From contig JBCDBH010000385.1 of NCBI GenBank assembly GCA_039184055.1, forward strand, positions 1 through 5,662: 5,662 bases of DNA, given 5' to 3'. This document shows, piece after piece, positions 1-5,568 of the stretch. The position numbers and the translations under genes are program-made. The notes beneath the pieces were generated by a model, which was not told where the DNA came from, did no database searches, and saw only the letters and a list, made by a program, of their open reading frames with translations. The DNA comes from JBCDBH01 sp039184055. Lineage in GTDB: Bacteria > Acidobacteriota > Thermoanaerobaculia > Multivoradales > J023. How positions within the stretch are numbered: the first letter of the stretch is position 1; each line of letters opens with the position of its first letter.

Positions 1-202
1 CGAAGATCCACGTGGAGCGCCGCTAGCCCGCCTTGCTCACCAAACGTCGTAGCGAGGTGTGGAAAGGTGCGTGAGATCTGGGCAGCGCAGGGATGAGCGA
101 CCGGAGGCGTACCCGAGGTACGTCGAGGGAGCGAAGCGCGAGCACGCCCAGAGATTGCGTGCGTTTCCGCGCTGTAGCCGGCGGGCTGGTGCGCAAGGCG
201 GG
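1..202. other. Left-edge intergenic stretch without a convincing gene
   Basis: No reading frame here has a credible start, ribosome binding site and protein-like composition. In plus frame 3 the first bases read K-I-H-V-E-R-R and then TAG at 24-26. This could be the last seven codons of a rightward gene cut by the window edge, but seven codons are too few to support a call. The stretch lies downstream of the leftward AraC-type gene, so it would hold that gene's 3' region. It contains a perfect 10-bp palindrome, TCCACGTGGA, at 7-16 and a REP-like stem-loop around 106-124. No U-tract terminator was seen. Confidence 0.5.
101..142. repeat. REP-like extragenic stem-loop
   Basis: GGCGTACC (106-113) pairs with GGTACGTC (117-124) across a three-base CGA loop. 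The stem has eight pairs including one G-T wobble. Purine-rich, GAGCG-like flanks sit on both sides (around 95-100 and 127-142). A compact, imperfect palindrome of this kind between genes resembles repetitive extragenic palindromes. Whether it is repeated elsewhere in the genome cannot be seen from one window. It could also act as a transcript-end structure for the leftward AraC-type gene, although it is about 80 bases past that stop and has no following T-run. Confidence 0.35.
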
Positions 203-991
203 CTAGGCCAACTTTCCAGCTTTGTCGATATCCGCGTGTCGATCGAGTACATCGAGGAGTCGAGCAGCGGGTGGATTCGACTCGAACATCCGTGCGCTCA
301 TGGGTTCGCCCTCGATCGAGATCCGCCCCTCGGTGATGGTCACATGGTCATCCGTGGCGCACAGCATGTCGCGAACCCGTCGTGCGTCGAGCCCGAGATC
401 CACCAAACCTATGAGCTTGGCCATGAACGCCAACGCATGGCGTGTTTGGGGAGTCTGGGAGCCGTGCGAGAGGTTCTCGAGTTGATGAGCGATCGGTGGG
501 CCGGCCCGATGAGCTCGCGCGATGCCGCCATGTGAGGTCGGGATCCGTGCCTGGGTATACCAGGCGATTTCGGCGGGGTCGTACGTACAGGTCGTGAGAA
601 GTCGACGCATACGTCTCGGTCCCAGACCAAAGCGTCTAGCGAGCGCCCGAGCGAAGGTTCCAGGATGGGCGTAGCCGGCTTGCTCGGCCACTTCGGCGAT
701 GGAGAGTGGCGTGGTCAGCAACGCCACGGCGAGATCGAGACGGGCTCGTTCGAGATAGCGACCAGGGGGTGAGCCGAGGGCGATATGAAAAAAGATCGCC
801 ACCGAGTTGTTGCGCAGATTCCGTCGTTTCCTGATCGTCGTGACGTTGGTATCTGGGCGAGTCAATCCGGTGCGGATCTCCTCGAGCATGGCGATGACCC
901 CGGGTTGTGTCTCACTTCGATGGAGAACGTCGATATCGATCTGGATCCGATTCTGAACCGTTCGCAGAAAACGCCGCGTGAGTGTGGGCAT
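203..991 (-). CDS. AraC-family DNA-binding protein with unknown C-terminal half
   Basis: This 262-residue protein is predicted to be a cytoplasmic transcription regulator. Residues about 57-131 match the AraC/XylS HTH core. They include SPPGRYLERARLDLAVALL (74-92), the linker-helix signature between the two HTH motifs. The second HTH is SIAEVAEQAGYAHPGTFARA (97-116), followed by RRFGLGPRRMRR, equivalent to the usual F-x-R-x-F-G-x-S-P-x-x-Y-R ending. The first HTH is degenerate. AraC regulators usually carry the DNA-binding domain at the C-terminus. Here about 130 residues follow it (132-262) with no recognisable ligand-binding cupin or other known domain. The N-terminal 55 residues are also too short for a standard sensor domain. 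The ATG at 991 is preceded by GAAGAGG with about nine bases of spacing, which supports this start. The gene is divergent from the small-ORF/TPR block, so regulation across the shared intergenic region is plausible but inferred. Confidence 0.85.
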   Translation of the reverse strand: MPTLTRRFLRTVQNRIQIDIDVLHRSETQPGVIAMLEEIRTGLTRPDTNVTTIRKRRNLRNNSVAIFFHIALGSPPGRYLERARLDLAVALLTTPLSIAEVAEQAGYAHPGTFARALARRFGLGPRRMRRLLTTCTYDPAEIAWYTQARIPTSHGGIARAHRAGPPIAHQLENLSHGSQTPQTRHALAFMAKLIGLVDLGLDARRVRDMLCATDDHVTITEGRISIEGEPMSARMFESNPPAARLLDVLDRHADIDKAGKLA

Positions 992-1089
992 GATGCTCGA
1001 CCTCTTCTCTTTTGGCCAGAGGTTGGCAACTCGTGGGTTGCAAGGGCAAAGAAAATGTTCCTTTGATGAGATCGAAGACGAGGGAACGC

Positions 1090-1103
1090 CCGTGGATCCA
1101 CGG
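1090..1103. promoter_or_regulatory. Perfect 14-bp palindrome, candidate operator
   Basis: CCGTGGATCCACGG reads identically on both strands with no mismatch. It sits about 100 bases upstream of the AraC-type start on that gene's promoter side, in otherwise gene-free DNA. A dimeric regulator could bind such a site. The link to any particular protein is inference, and AraC-family proteins more often bind direct repeats than perfect palindromes. Confidence 0.3.
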
Positions 1104-1353
1104 CTTGCGAAATCGGTCCGTGGGACGCAACTGGATCAAGCGGCTCACTTCTCACCAGGGCGAAGCGAACGAGGAGTCGGTTGTGGGAGAAAGAGGGAAG
1201 AGCGGGGACTGTCGTACACAGTTGTCTTGATTTCAGGTGAGTAGATTCTTGATGTGGGTGGATCAGATCGGGAAAGAGGAGGTTTCAATCCATCACTACG
1301 TTTAGATTCATGAACTTCTGGATCCATACGAGCTGGAAGCTAGATCGGAAAGT

Positions 1354-1385
1354 CGCCTAGGCGGAGAAACCGCGCGGTCGGTTTC
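1354..1385. promoter_or_regulatory. Clustered palindromes upstream of the small ORFs
   Basis: CGCCTAGGCG (1354-1363) is a perfect 10-bp palindrome. Three bases later GAAACCG (1366-1372) pairs with CGGTTTC (1379-1385) around a six-base loop. Inside that repeat, ACCGCGCGGT (1369-1378) is another perfect palindrome. GCGG (1361-1364) can also pair with CCGC (1370-1373), so the stems are mutually exclusive. The cluster is 60-90 bases before the first small ORF, so it could be an operator or a 5' leader structure. No terminator T-run follows. Confidence 0.35.
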
Positions 1386-1433
1386 GGGAGAGACTAGTTC
1401 CCTGGAACCAACAATGAAGCTGGTTGCCGGTTC

Positions 1434-1441
1434 GAGGAGGT
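1434..1441 (+). promoter_or_regulatory. Strong ribosome binding site of small ORF A
   Basis: GAGGAGGT contains the complete anti-Shine-Dalgarno complement AGGAGGT and ends four bases before ATG 1446. It is among the best ribosome binding sites in the window and fixes the start of a gene otherwise too short to be noticed. Confidence 0.85.
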
Positions 1442-1445
1442 CGAC

Positions 1446-1556
1446 ATGATCGAGCTCGTTCTATGGTTCTTCTCTGGGTTCTTCGATGACAATCACGATG
1501 GTGATGACGGTTCGGATCCTCACCGAGGAGGTCCCTGGATGCTGCCAGGGGGTTGA
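1446..1556 (+). CDS. Small peptide A, 36 aa, tandem paralogue
   Basis: I do not recognise the family. The product begins M-I-E-L-V-L-W-F-F-S-G-F-F, a short hydrophobic stretch. An acidic segment, DDNHDGDDG (14-22), follows, and then a tail, SDPHRGGPWMLPGG (23-36). The hydrophobic part, about 10-12 residues after an acidic Glu3, is too short for a normal transmembrane helix and lacks a positive n-region, so a Sec signal is unlikely. Evidence that it is real: a perfect Shine-Dalgarno, plus a second copy of equal length 180 bases downstream. Of 18 codons that differ between the copies, eight are silent and three are conservative (L/I, F/L, D/E). It precedes a TPR-like gene on the same strand. 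Possible roles are a signalling or regulatory peptide read by the TPR protein, a precursor of a modified peptide, or a small membrane-active peptide. Confidence 0.75.
   Translation: MIELVLWFFSGFFDDNHDGDDGSDPHRGGPWMLPGG
1533..1550 (+). other. Hairpin within the 3' end of small ORF A
   Basis: CCCTGG (1533-1538) pairs perfectly with CCAGGG (1545-1550) around a six-base loop. The equivalent positions in ORF B (1713-1718 and 1725-1730) keep the stem with one C-to-T change. That change turns a C-G pair into a T-G wobble and is silent (Pro codon CCC to CCT). Both coding constraint (Pro-Trp-Met-x-Pro-Gly) and RNA structure could explain the conservation. Confidence 0.35.
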
Positions 1557-1566
1557 ATCGATCTCG

Positions 1567-1595
1567 GCACCGGAGTGAGCCCATCGCTCCGGTGC
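1567..1595 (+). other. Strong stem-loop between small ORFs A and B
   Basis: GCACCGGAG (1567-1575) pairs perfectly with CTCCGGTGC (1587-1595), a nine-base GC-rich stem with an 11-base loop, starting 11 bases after ORF A's stop. No T-run follows, so it is not a canonical intrinsic terminator. It could stabilise the upstream message or partially attenuate read-through into ORF B. The corresponding place after ORF B has only a five-base stem, AGTGA/TCACT (1752-1767). Confidence 0.55.
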
Positions 1596-1612
1596 GTCGT
1601 GGATAACGGGAC

Positions 1613-1776
1613 CGGGGAGGTCGACATGATCGAGATTGTGCTTTGGCTGTTTTCTGGATTCTTCGACGAGAGTTGCTCGGGTGGCGATACTTCGGATCCT
1701 CACCGAGGCGTTCCTTGGATGGATCCAGGGGGTTGAGACCGATCTAGATCCAGTGAGCGTTTTCACTCCCGTGCGT
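1613..1776 (+). repeat. Tandem duplication, copy 2 (small ORF B unit)
   Basis: Second unit of the 180-base tandem duplication, containing ribosome binding site GGGGAGGT (1614-1621), small ORF B and a weak hairpin. It ends in GTGCGT like copy 1. This matters for the next gene: a GTG at 1775, in frame with the TPR protein, falls in repeat-derived sequence. The corresponding bases in copy 1 are non-coding, so 1775 is a poor candidate start. Confidence 0.9.
1626..1736 (+). CDS. Small peptide B, 36 aa, tandem paralogue
   Basis: Paralogue of the preceding small ORF, with 26 of 36 residues identical and no indel; family unknown. It begins M-I-E-I-V-L-W-L-F-S-G-F-F. It then diverges at residues 16-22 (S-C-S-G-G-D-T against N-H-D-G-D-D-G in copy A) and ends SDPHRGVPWMDPGG. 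It has a single cysteine, Cys17, which copy A replaces with His. The ribosome binding site GGGGAGGT lies four bases before the ATG. The stop is 56 bases before the preferred start of the TPR-like gene, so a shared transcript is likely. A conserved frame around a divergent centre suggests two peptides with different specificities, for example a pheromone-like pair or a peptide and its variant competitor. That function is inference. Confidence 0.75.
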   Translation: MIEIVLWLFSGFFDESCSGGDTSDPHRGVPWMDPGG

Positions 1777-1792
1777 GCTACGCTCAAGTCGA

Positions 1793-2848
1793 ATGGCACA
1801 TGTAAGCCGAGAGGATTCTCTAGGAGAGTACTTCGAGTACGCCGAGTGGGGAGTGCGATTGCATCTCGCGATGGATCGGGTGGAAGATGCGTTGTTCTTT
1901 CATCCAGCGCGAGCGCTCAGCTTGTGCGACGAGCTCGATCGACTCCTGACGCGGGAACCGGACCGTGTCGCGATCGATCATCGACTACGCGCCGAAGGGC
2001 TCGGAGCGACCGCGCTTGGCTTAACGGGGAAAGTCCATCTAGCGGCCGAGCGACTCGGAGACGTCGTGGCCCGAGCTACGTCCGAGACCCGTATGCCCCA
2101 AGACGTTCTCGGGTGGCTGTACGCCAAGTATGCGACCGTTTTGATCAAGCTGGCGCGCCACGACGAGGCCGAGCAACTCGTCGCTACAGGCTTGTCGCGG
2201 CTGACGAAGAAGAGCGAACCCGTGCGAGCTGTGATGGCTCAGCTCATCCTGGCTCGCGGACGAATCCAACACGATCGAGGAGAATGGGAAGCGGCGCGCG
2301 ACTCGTGTCTCGAAGCCTACCGTTTGGCCGAGCATCGCATCCGCGCCGAAGGCGGGTACTACAGTCGTGGTGACATCACGCGGGGCACCGCCTTGTTCAA
2401 CCTCGTTCGGATCATCGAAGAGCTCGAAAACTCACCCGAAAAGGCGCTCGCCTTCCTTGCCGAGCATCGGATCGAGCCCTTCCACAACTTCAGACGCGAT
2501 TGGGGTTACGCGCCGTACCACGAGGTGCTGACCGTTCGACTCACCGGCACCTTGCTCGCCAAGACCGGACGACGTCGCGAAGCCATCACCGAAACCGCCT
2601 GGGCGGCCCGAGGCTTCGTCAAACTAGGTATGCCATTCGATGCTCTCGAAACGGCCCTCGATCTTGCCGAGCTCGATACCGATCATCGCGAAGTCATACG
2701 GACCATGACCGAGATCGCCAACACTCTCGAGATCTCGCCCGAGCTTCATGCATTGATCGTCCAAGGTGAGCCGCATCGATCCCATCGAGAACGACTCCGT
2801 CTCCGCTCGCTCATCGCGCTCGAGCGACAGCGTTTACGGGTTGCGTAA
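1793..2848 (+). CDS. TPR-like helical-repeat protein
   Basis: A 351-residue, all-helical, probably cytoplasmic protein of degenerate tetratricopeptide type. Helix pairs with TPR character appear at about 108-137 (WLYAKYATVLIKLARHDEAE), 146-181 (ILARGRIQHDRGEWEAARDS), 197-227 and 244-279 (TGTLLAKTGRRREAITETAW). The following LGMPFDALETALDLAEL (278-294) resembles a C-terminal block common in acidobacterial TPR regulator proteins, recalled rather than searched. Those relatives often act with an HTH domain, but none is visible here. The N-terminal 100 residues are helical and unassigned. No signal peptide or membrane segment is seen. ATG 1793 is chosen over GTG 1775 because 1775 lies in the upstream duplication; neither has a clear Shine-Dalgarno. 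The likely role is a protein-protein or peptide-binding scaffold working with the small ORFs directly upstream. The gene converges on the membrane-protein gene with a 45-base gap and no obvious terminator. Confidence 0.8.
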   Translation: MAHVSREDSLGEYFEYAEWGVRLHLAMDRVEDALFFHPARALSLCDELDRLLTREPDRVAIDHRLRAEGLGATALGLTGKVHLAAERLGDVVARATSETRMPQDVLGWLYAKYATVLIKLARHDEAEQLVATGLSRLTKKSEPVRAVMAQLILARGRIQHDRGEWEAARDSCLEAYRLAEHRIRAEGGYYSRGDITRGTALFNLVRIIEELENSPEKALAFLAEHRIEPFHNFRRDWGYAPYHEVLTVRLTGTLLAKTGRRREAITETAWAARGFVKLGMPFDALETALDLAELDTDHREVIRTMTEIANTLEISPELHALIVQGEPHRSHRERLRLRSLIALERQRLRVA

Positions 2849-2893
2849 ATCCTCGGCCAAGCGTCGAAGATCGCGCACCGTCACATCGATCCC

Positions 2894-3268
2894 TCAGATC
2901 GTCGCCAGCCGAAACCCCGCCCACCACGCCGGAACCATGAACATCAGATAGATCACATTCGCGCTCACCGCCAGCGCGACATTCGCTTCCTCCGAAAGCT
3001 CCTCATACGGTTCATGATCTCGGAGATCCCGCACAAAGATCACCGCCTCGGCAACGATCGCGCACGGAAACACCACGCGCCATGCCGTCAGCACCCAAGC
3101 GTCTCGGATCTCGAAATGAAAGAGCACAAAGCCGGCCCAAAAGAGCAGCGACAACATCATGTCAATCGCCTGATGCCACCCTGGAGCGTCGTCACTCGAG
3201 CCGAGCGGTGATCGGCTGAAGATCAACCACAGCGTCGCGACGATGTAGAGAGGCACCAGCAGGCTCAT
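2894..3268 (-). CDS. Small four-helix membrane protein of unknown function
   Basis: A 124-residue protein with four hydrophobic segments: about 3-18, 36-53, 58-79 and 96-119. The second carries Phe/Trp residues (LLFWAGFVLFHFE). A short polar loop (SRSPLGSSDDAPGWHQ) lies between segments 1 and 2. A charged loop, RDLRDHEPYEELSEE (80-94), lies between segments 3 and 4. No catalytic motif or known family is recognised. It starts at ATG 3268 with only a weak purine stretch (AGAAAGTGG) upstream. It lies 76 bases downstream of the large secreted-protein gene on the same strand, so it may be co-transcribed, although the gap could hold its own promoter. It ends convergently, 45 bases from the TPR-like gene. 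Confidence 0.75.
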   Translation of the reverse strand: MSLLVPLYIVATLWLIFSRSPLGSSDDAPGWHQAIDMMLSLLFWAGFVLFHFEIRDAWVLTAWRVVFPCAIVAEAVIFVRDLRDHEPYEELSEEANVALAVSANVIYLMFMVPAWWAGFRLATI

Positions 3269-3344
3269 GCCACTTTCTACTCGGGGATTGTCGGCTTTAT
3301 TCCATCGCGCTCTTTGGAGCCTGGGGTGCTAACTGACCCATGGA

Positions 3345-5567
3345 TCAGGGTGCCAGGTTGAGCGTGCCTCCCGCCGAGAGAAAACCGCTGTCACAACGTG
3401 TGGTTTCACCGCCGAGCCAGTTTTCGGGTTCGAGCGCCAAGGCCATGTCTCGTGGTCCGAGACAGACGCGATACGCACCCTGGGCCAAGCGTGGGAAGAC
3501 CAGACGCTGTGCATCCGCCGACCCGATCACCCCGTGCGCCCGTGCCCATCGGCTTAGCGATGGCGAGGGCAGCTCGATACCGTCCTGCCACAAGACGCTG
3601 ATCAGTCCATCCGCCGTTTCCGGCAGCTCGACTTCGATCGTTCCGCCTTCGTCGGATACGTAGAACGTGACCGGTGCCTGGTCGACGTTGAAGGTAAAGG
3701 CTTTCAGAGGGAAACCTGGGGGACTCACGATGGCGTTGATCGACGACGCGGACTTCGCCACGCGACCATGGAAGGTGCCGTCGGGCGCGGTCTTGACGCG
3801 ATCACCCGAGCCACCCTCGACGGGTGATAGCGCGATGGTTGCACCGACCACGGGGCCACGATACGACTGGACGCGTCCACCCACCGTCGTGGCATTACGT
3901 AGCGTGAGCTCGATCGGGCCGATCGGCGCGTTCTCGATGACGTCGATGGCGGTATGGTCGCTCGACCGGTTACTGGGTCCCGTCGCCCGGAAGAGGTTGG
4001 TGCCGACGGCGAGCGCGCGTACCGAGAAGGAGCCATCTTCTTCGATAAAGATCATGGTTGTGCCATGGTCGTCGAAGACCGTAACATCAGCAACCTTCAC
4101 ACGCTCTCCGCTCTCGTCTACGACGTGACCAAACACGTAGGTGTCGGGAAGCTCGATCTCCACTTTGGCCTCACCCTCGCGATTGGCGCGCACGTCAGTG
4201 ATGACGTGAGAATTCGTATCGTGACGGGGTGCATCGACCAACACTCGCCATTCTCCGTCTCGGGGTAGCCAACCCGAGAATTCGCCGTCTTCGTTGCTGT
4301 CGAACGAGACGTGAGTCGGTCCGAACCGACCGCCAAAGGTCACGGTACCTTCGATCGGTTCGTCATCGAGGAGCACCTCACCGGTGACATGGATCAAGTC
4401 CAGCTCGATCCGTCGTGATGCATCGGTCTCACTGAGAATCGACACCTCGTTTTCGAAGAGGAAAGGGTTGCTGAGCGAGTCGTTGACCACGATCAAGAAG
4501 TTCCCGGGGGCCTGGTTGTCGACGATGGCGATACCAGCCTTTGAAGCTGCTTGATTGAACACGGGATCGCCCTCGTAGCCACCCGACTCGTTGATGCGCT
4601 GGACTCTGACGTGCCATGGTTCATCACGCCAGTCTCGTGCTGGTTCGAGGACCAACTCGATCTCGATTGGGGGTCGCATGACGATCGGCGCCCGCATCAG
4701 GGTCTCGCCGTCGGGCCATACTTCGATCGGAGCCATGGTGCTCGGCGCAAGACCATCGCGCTCAGCGGTGACGACATAGGTTCCCGCCGGTACACCGCTG
4801 ATCTGAAAGAACCCATCCTCGTTGGCCCGAGCACCGGTTGTCTGTTCACGAAGCCGTTGCGCCAGACTATCGTGCAAAGCACCGGGTGCGAGCCATGGCG
4901 CGATGGACACGTGGATCGGAGCCGAGCTCGCTGGACCCTCGACCTCGACCCAGCCGGCCAACGACGCTCCGGTCACCATGGCGAAGCTGCCGAGGTCGAC
5001 TTGTTGCCGAGGTACGACAGGCACCTGCCACTTGTAGTGCGGGACGAAGTCACCGGCGCGTAAGGCGAGATCCAAGGTGCCGGCTGGCACCACACAGGCG
5101 AAGCGCCCATCCTTCTCGACGGGACAATCGGCGGCCTCCGTCACGAGCTCACGACCACTCCCTGGCGGTGCGATCACACGCATATGGATCCGCTCGGGCA
5201 GCGTCGCGTCCGAACCGACGGTCAACCTGCCCATCGCCATACCGGCCGGTTCGAGCTCGAGCGTTCGCGTGAGCCTGCTGTCTTCGTTGCGCAAGGTCAC
5301 ACGCTGTGTCGGTGCCCACCAACCATCCAATCGAGCCGTGAGCATCCAGGAAGACGGTGCCGGGAGCTCGAGCACGAGCACGCCATCGGCCGGAATACCG
5401 ACCGTGAGTGGTTCGAGATCGCGACGGAGGAGCGGTTCGAGAACCACCTGACCCGAGGTCAGCTCGGTTGCGCCGTCGGCATGGACCGTGAGCCGGAGCT
5501 CAGCTCCCGGCTGTTTGGCAAGCGGGGCCGAGCTGGCGACCAGGAGGAGGAGTAGAAGGATGTGCAC
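3345..5567 (-). CDS. Secreted multi-repeat protein with carboxypeptidase-regulatory-like beta-sandwich domains
   Basis: A 740-residue exported protein. The GTG at 5567 gives a textbook N-terminus, (M)HILLLLLLVASSAPLAKQP, a Sec signal peptide probably cleaved near residue 17. An upstream in-frame GTG (5651) would add 28 residues before the signal and overlap the preceding gene, so it is rejected. The start has no Shine-Dalgarno but lies one base after the upstream stop, which suggests translational coupling. The rest is a chain of Ig/CarboxypepD_reg-like sandwiches. They are marked by recurring D-G-x-F turns at 153-156, 251-254, 427-430, 511-514 and 596-599; two are followed by V-P-A-G-T (159-163 and 259-263). 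A related L-A-Q-G-A-Y-R strand lies near 694-700. Four cysteines fall in two close pairs (148/158 and 702/725), which suits disulfides outside the cytoplasm. No protease, sortase or membrane anchor motif is seen. The role is probably a structural, binding or adhesion-like surface protein; no enzymatic function is claimed. Confidence 0.85.
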   Translation of the reverse strand: MHILLLLLLVASSAPLAKQPGAELRLTVHADGATELTSGQVVLEPLLRRDLEPLTVGIPADGVLVLELPAPSSWMLTARLDGWWAPTQRVTLRNEDSRLTRTLELEPAGMAMGRLTVGSDATLPERIHMRVIAPPGSGRELVTEAADCPVEKDGRFACVVPAGTLDLALRAGDFVPHYKWQVPVVPRQQVDLGSFAMVTGASLAGWVEVEGPASSAPIHVSIAPWLAPGALHDSLAQRLREQTTGARANEDGFFQISGVPAGTYVVTAERDGLAPSTMAPIEVWPDGETLMRAPIVMRPPIEIELVLEPARDWRDEPWHVRVQRINESGGYEGDPVFNQAASKAGIAIVDNQAPGNFLIVVNDSLSNPFLFENEVSILSETDASRRIELDLIHVTGEVLLDDEPIEGTVTFGGRFGPTHVSFDSNEDGEFSGWLPRDGEWRVLVDAPRHDTNSHVITDVRANREGEAKVEIELPDTYVFGHVVDESGERVKVADVTVFDDHGTTMIFIEEDGSFSVRALAVGTNLFRATGPSNRSSDHTAIDVIENAPIGPIELTLRNATTVGGRVQSYRGPVVGATIALSPVEGGSGDRVKTAPDGTFHGRVAKSASSINAIVSPPGFPLKAFTFNVDQAPVTFYVSDEGGTIEVELPETADGLISVLWQDGIELPSPSLSRWARAHGVIGSADAQRLVFPRLAQGAYRVCLGPRDMALALEPENWLGGETTRCDSGFLSAGGTLNLAP

Positions 5568-5568
5568 G

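Larger units (their letters stand above)
992..1445. other. Divergent intergenic region between regulator and small-ORF block
   Basis: About 454 bases without a credible gene. Open frames crossing it on both strands lack protein-like composition and ribosome binding sites. It should hold the promoter of the leftward AraC-type gene and that of the rightward small-ORF block. No confident -35/-10 pair was recognised. It is rich in palindromes: CCGTGGATCCACGG at 1090-1103, CGCCTAGGCG at 1354-1363, and an inverted repeat at 1366-1385. An orphan GAGGAGGT lies at 1276-1283. A 16-codon frame starting at ATG 1310 (ending at 1360) is too far from that GAGGAGGT to use it and is not called. Confidence 0.5.
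1433..1597 (+). repeat. Tandem duplication, copy 1 (small ORF A unit)
   Basis: The unit spans the Shine-Dalgarno, a 36-codon ORF and a downstream hairpin region ending in GTGCGT. It recurs at 1613-1776. Start and stop codons of the two ORFs are each exactly 180 bases apart. Over the 108 sense bases 81 are identical (about 75%) with no indel. Similarity outside the ORF is patchier and needs small gaps, which fits an old duplication in which mainly the ORF has been maintained. Confidence 0.9.

Noticed and set aside
3..26. Possible seven-codon end of a gene entering from the left (K-I-H-V-E-R-R-stop)
   Set aside because: Too short to distinguish from chance.
59..535. 158-residue plus-strand open frame across the AraC-type gene
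   Set aside because: It overlaps a clear HTH protein on the other strand and lacks domain character or a ribosome binding site.
978..1244. Open frames on both strands in the divergent intergenic region
   Set aside because: Composition is not protein-like, there are no Shine-Dalgarno sequences, and they overlap each other in several frames.
1446..1736. Small ORFs as type I toxin pair (Ldr/Ibs-like tandem hydrophobic peptides)
   Set aside because: The hydrophobic stretch is only about 10-12 residues, begins after an acidic residue and is followed by an acidic, Gly-rich tail. No antisense antitoxin promoter was recognised. It remains only a weak alternative.
1433..1776. CRISPR array or insertion sequence as an explanation of the tandem repeat
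   Set aside because: There are only two 180-base units with coding-type divergence, no short direct repeats with spacers, no transposase and no terminal inverted repeats.
1461..1799. 112-residue minus-strand open frame with an internal repeat, antisense to the small ORFs
   Set aside because: Its repeat simply mirrors the 180-base duplication, whose period is divisible by three. It has no good ribosome binding site, and the silent changes favour the plus-strand frame.
1636..2373. 245-residue plus-strand open frame overlapping small ORF B and the TPR gene
   Set aside because: It is Arg/Ser-rich low-quality composition, a typical GC-rich shadow of the TPR frame.
3333..3348. Imperfect 16-bp palindrome over the stop of the large gene as a terminator
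   Set aside because: There is one mismatch, no loop and no T-run; a hairpin of this form would be poor, so no terminator is called.
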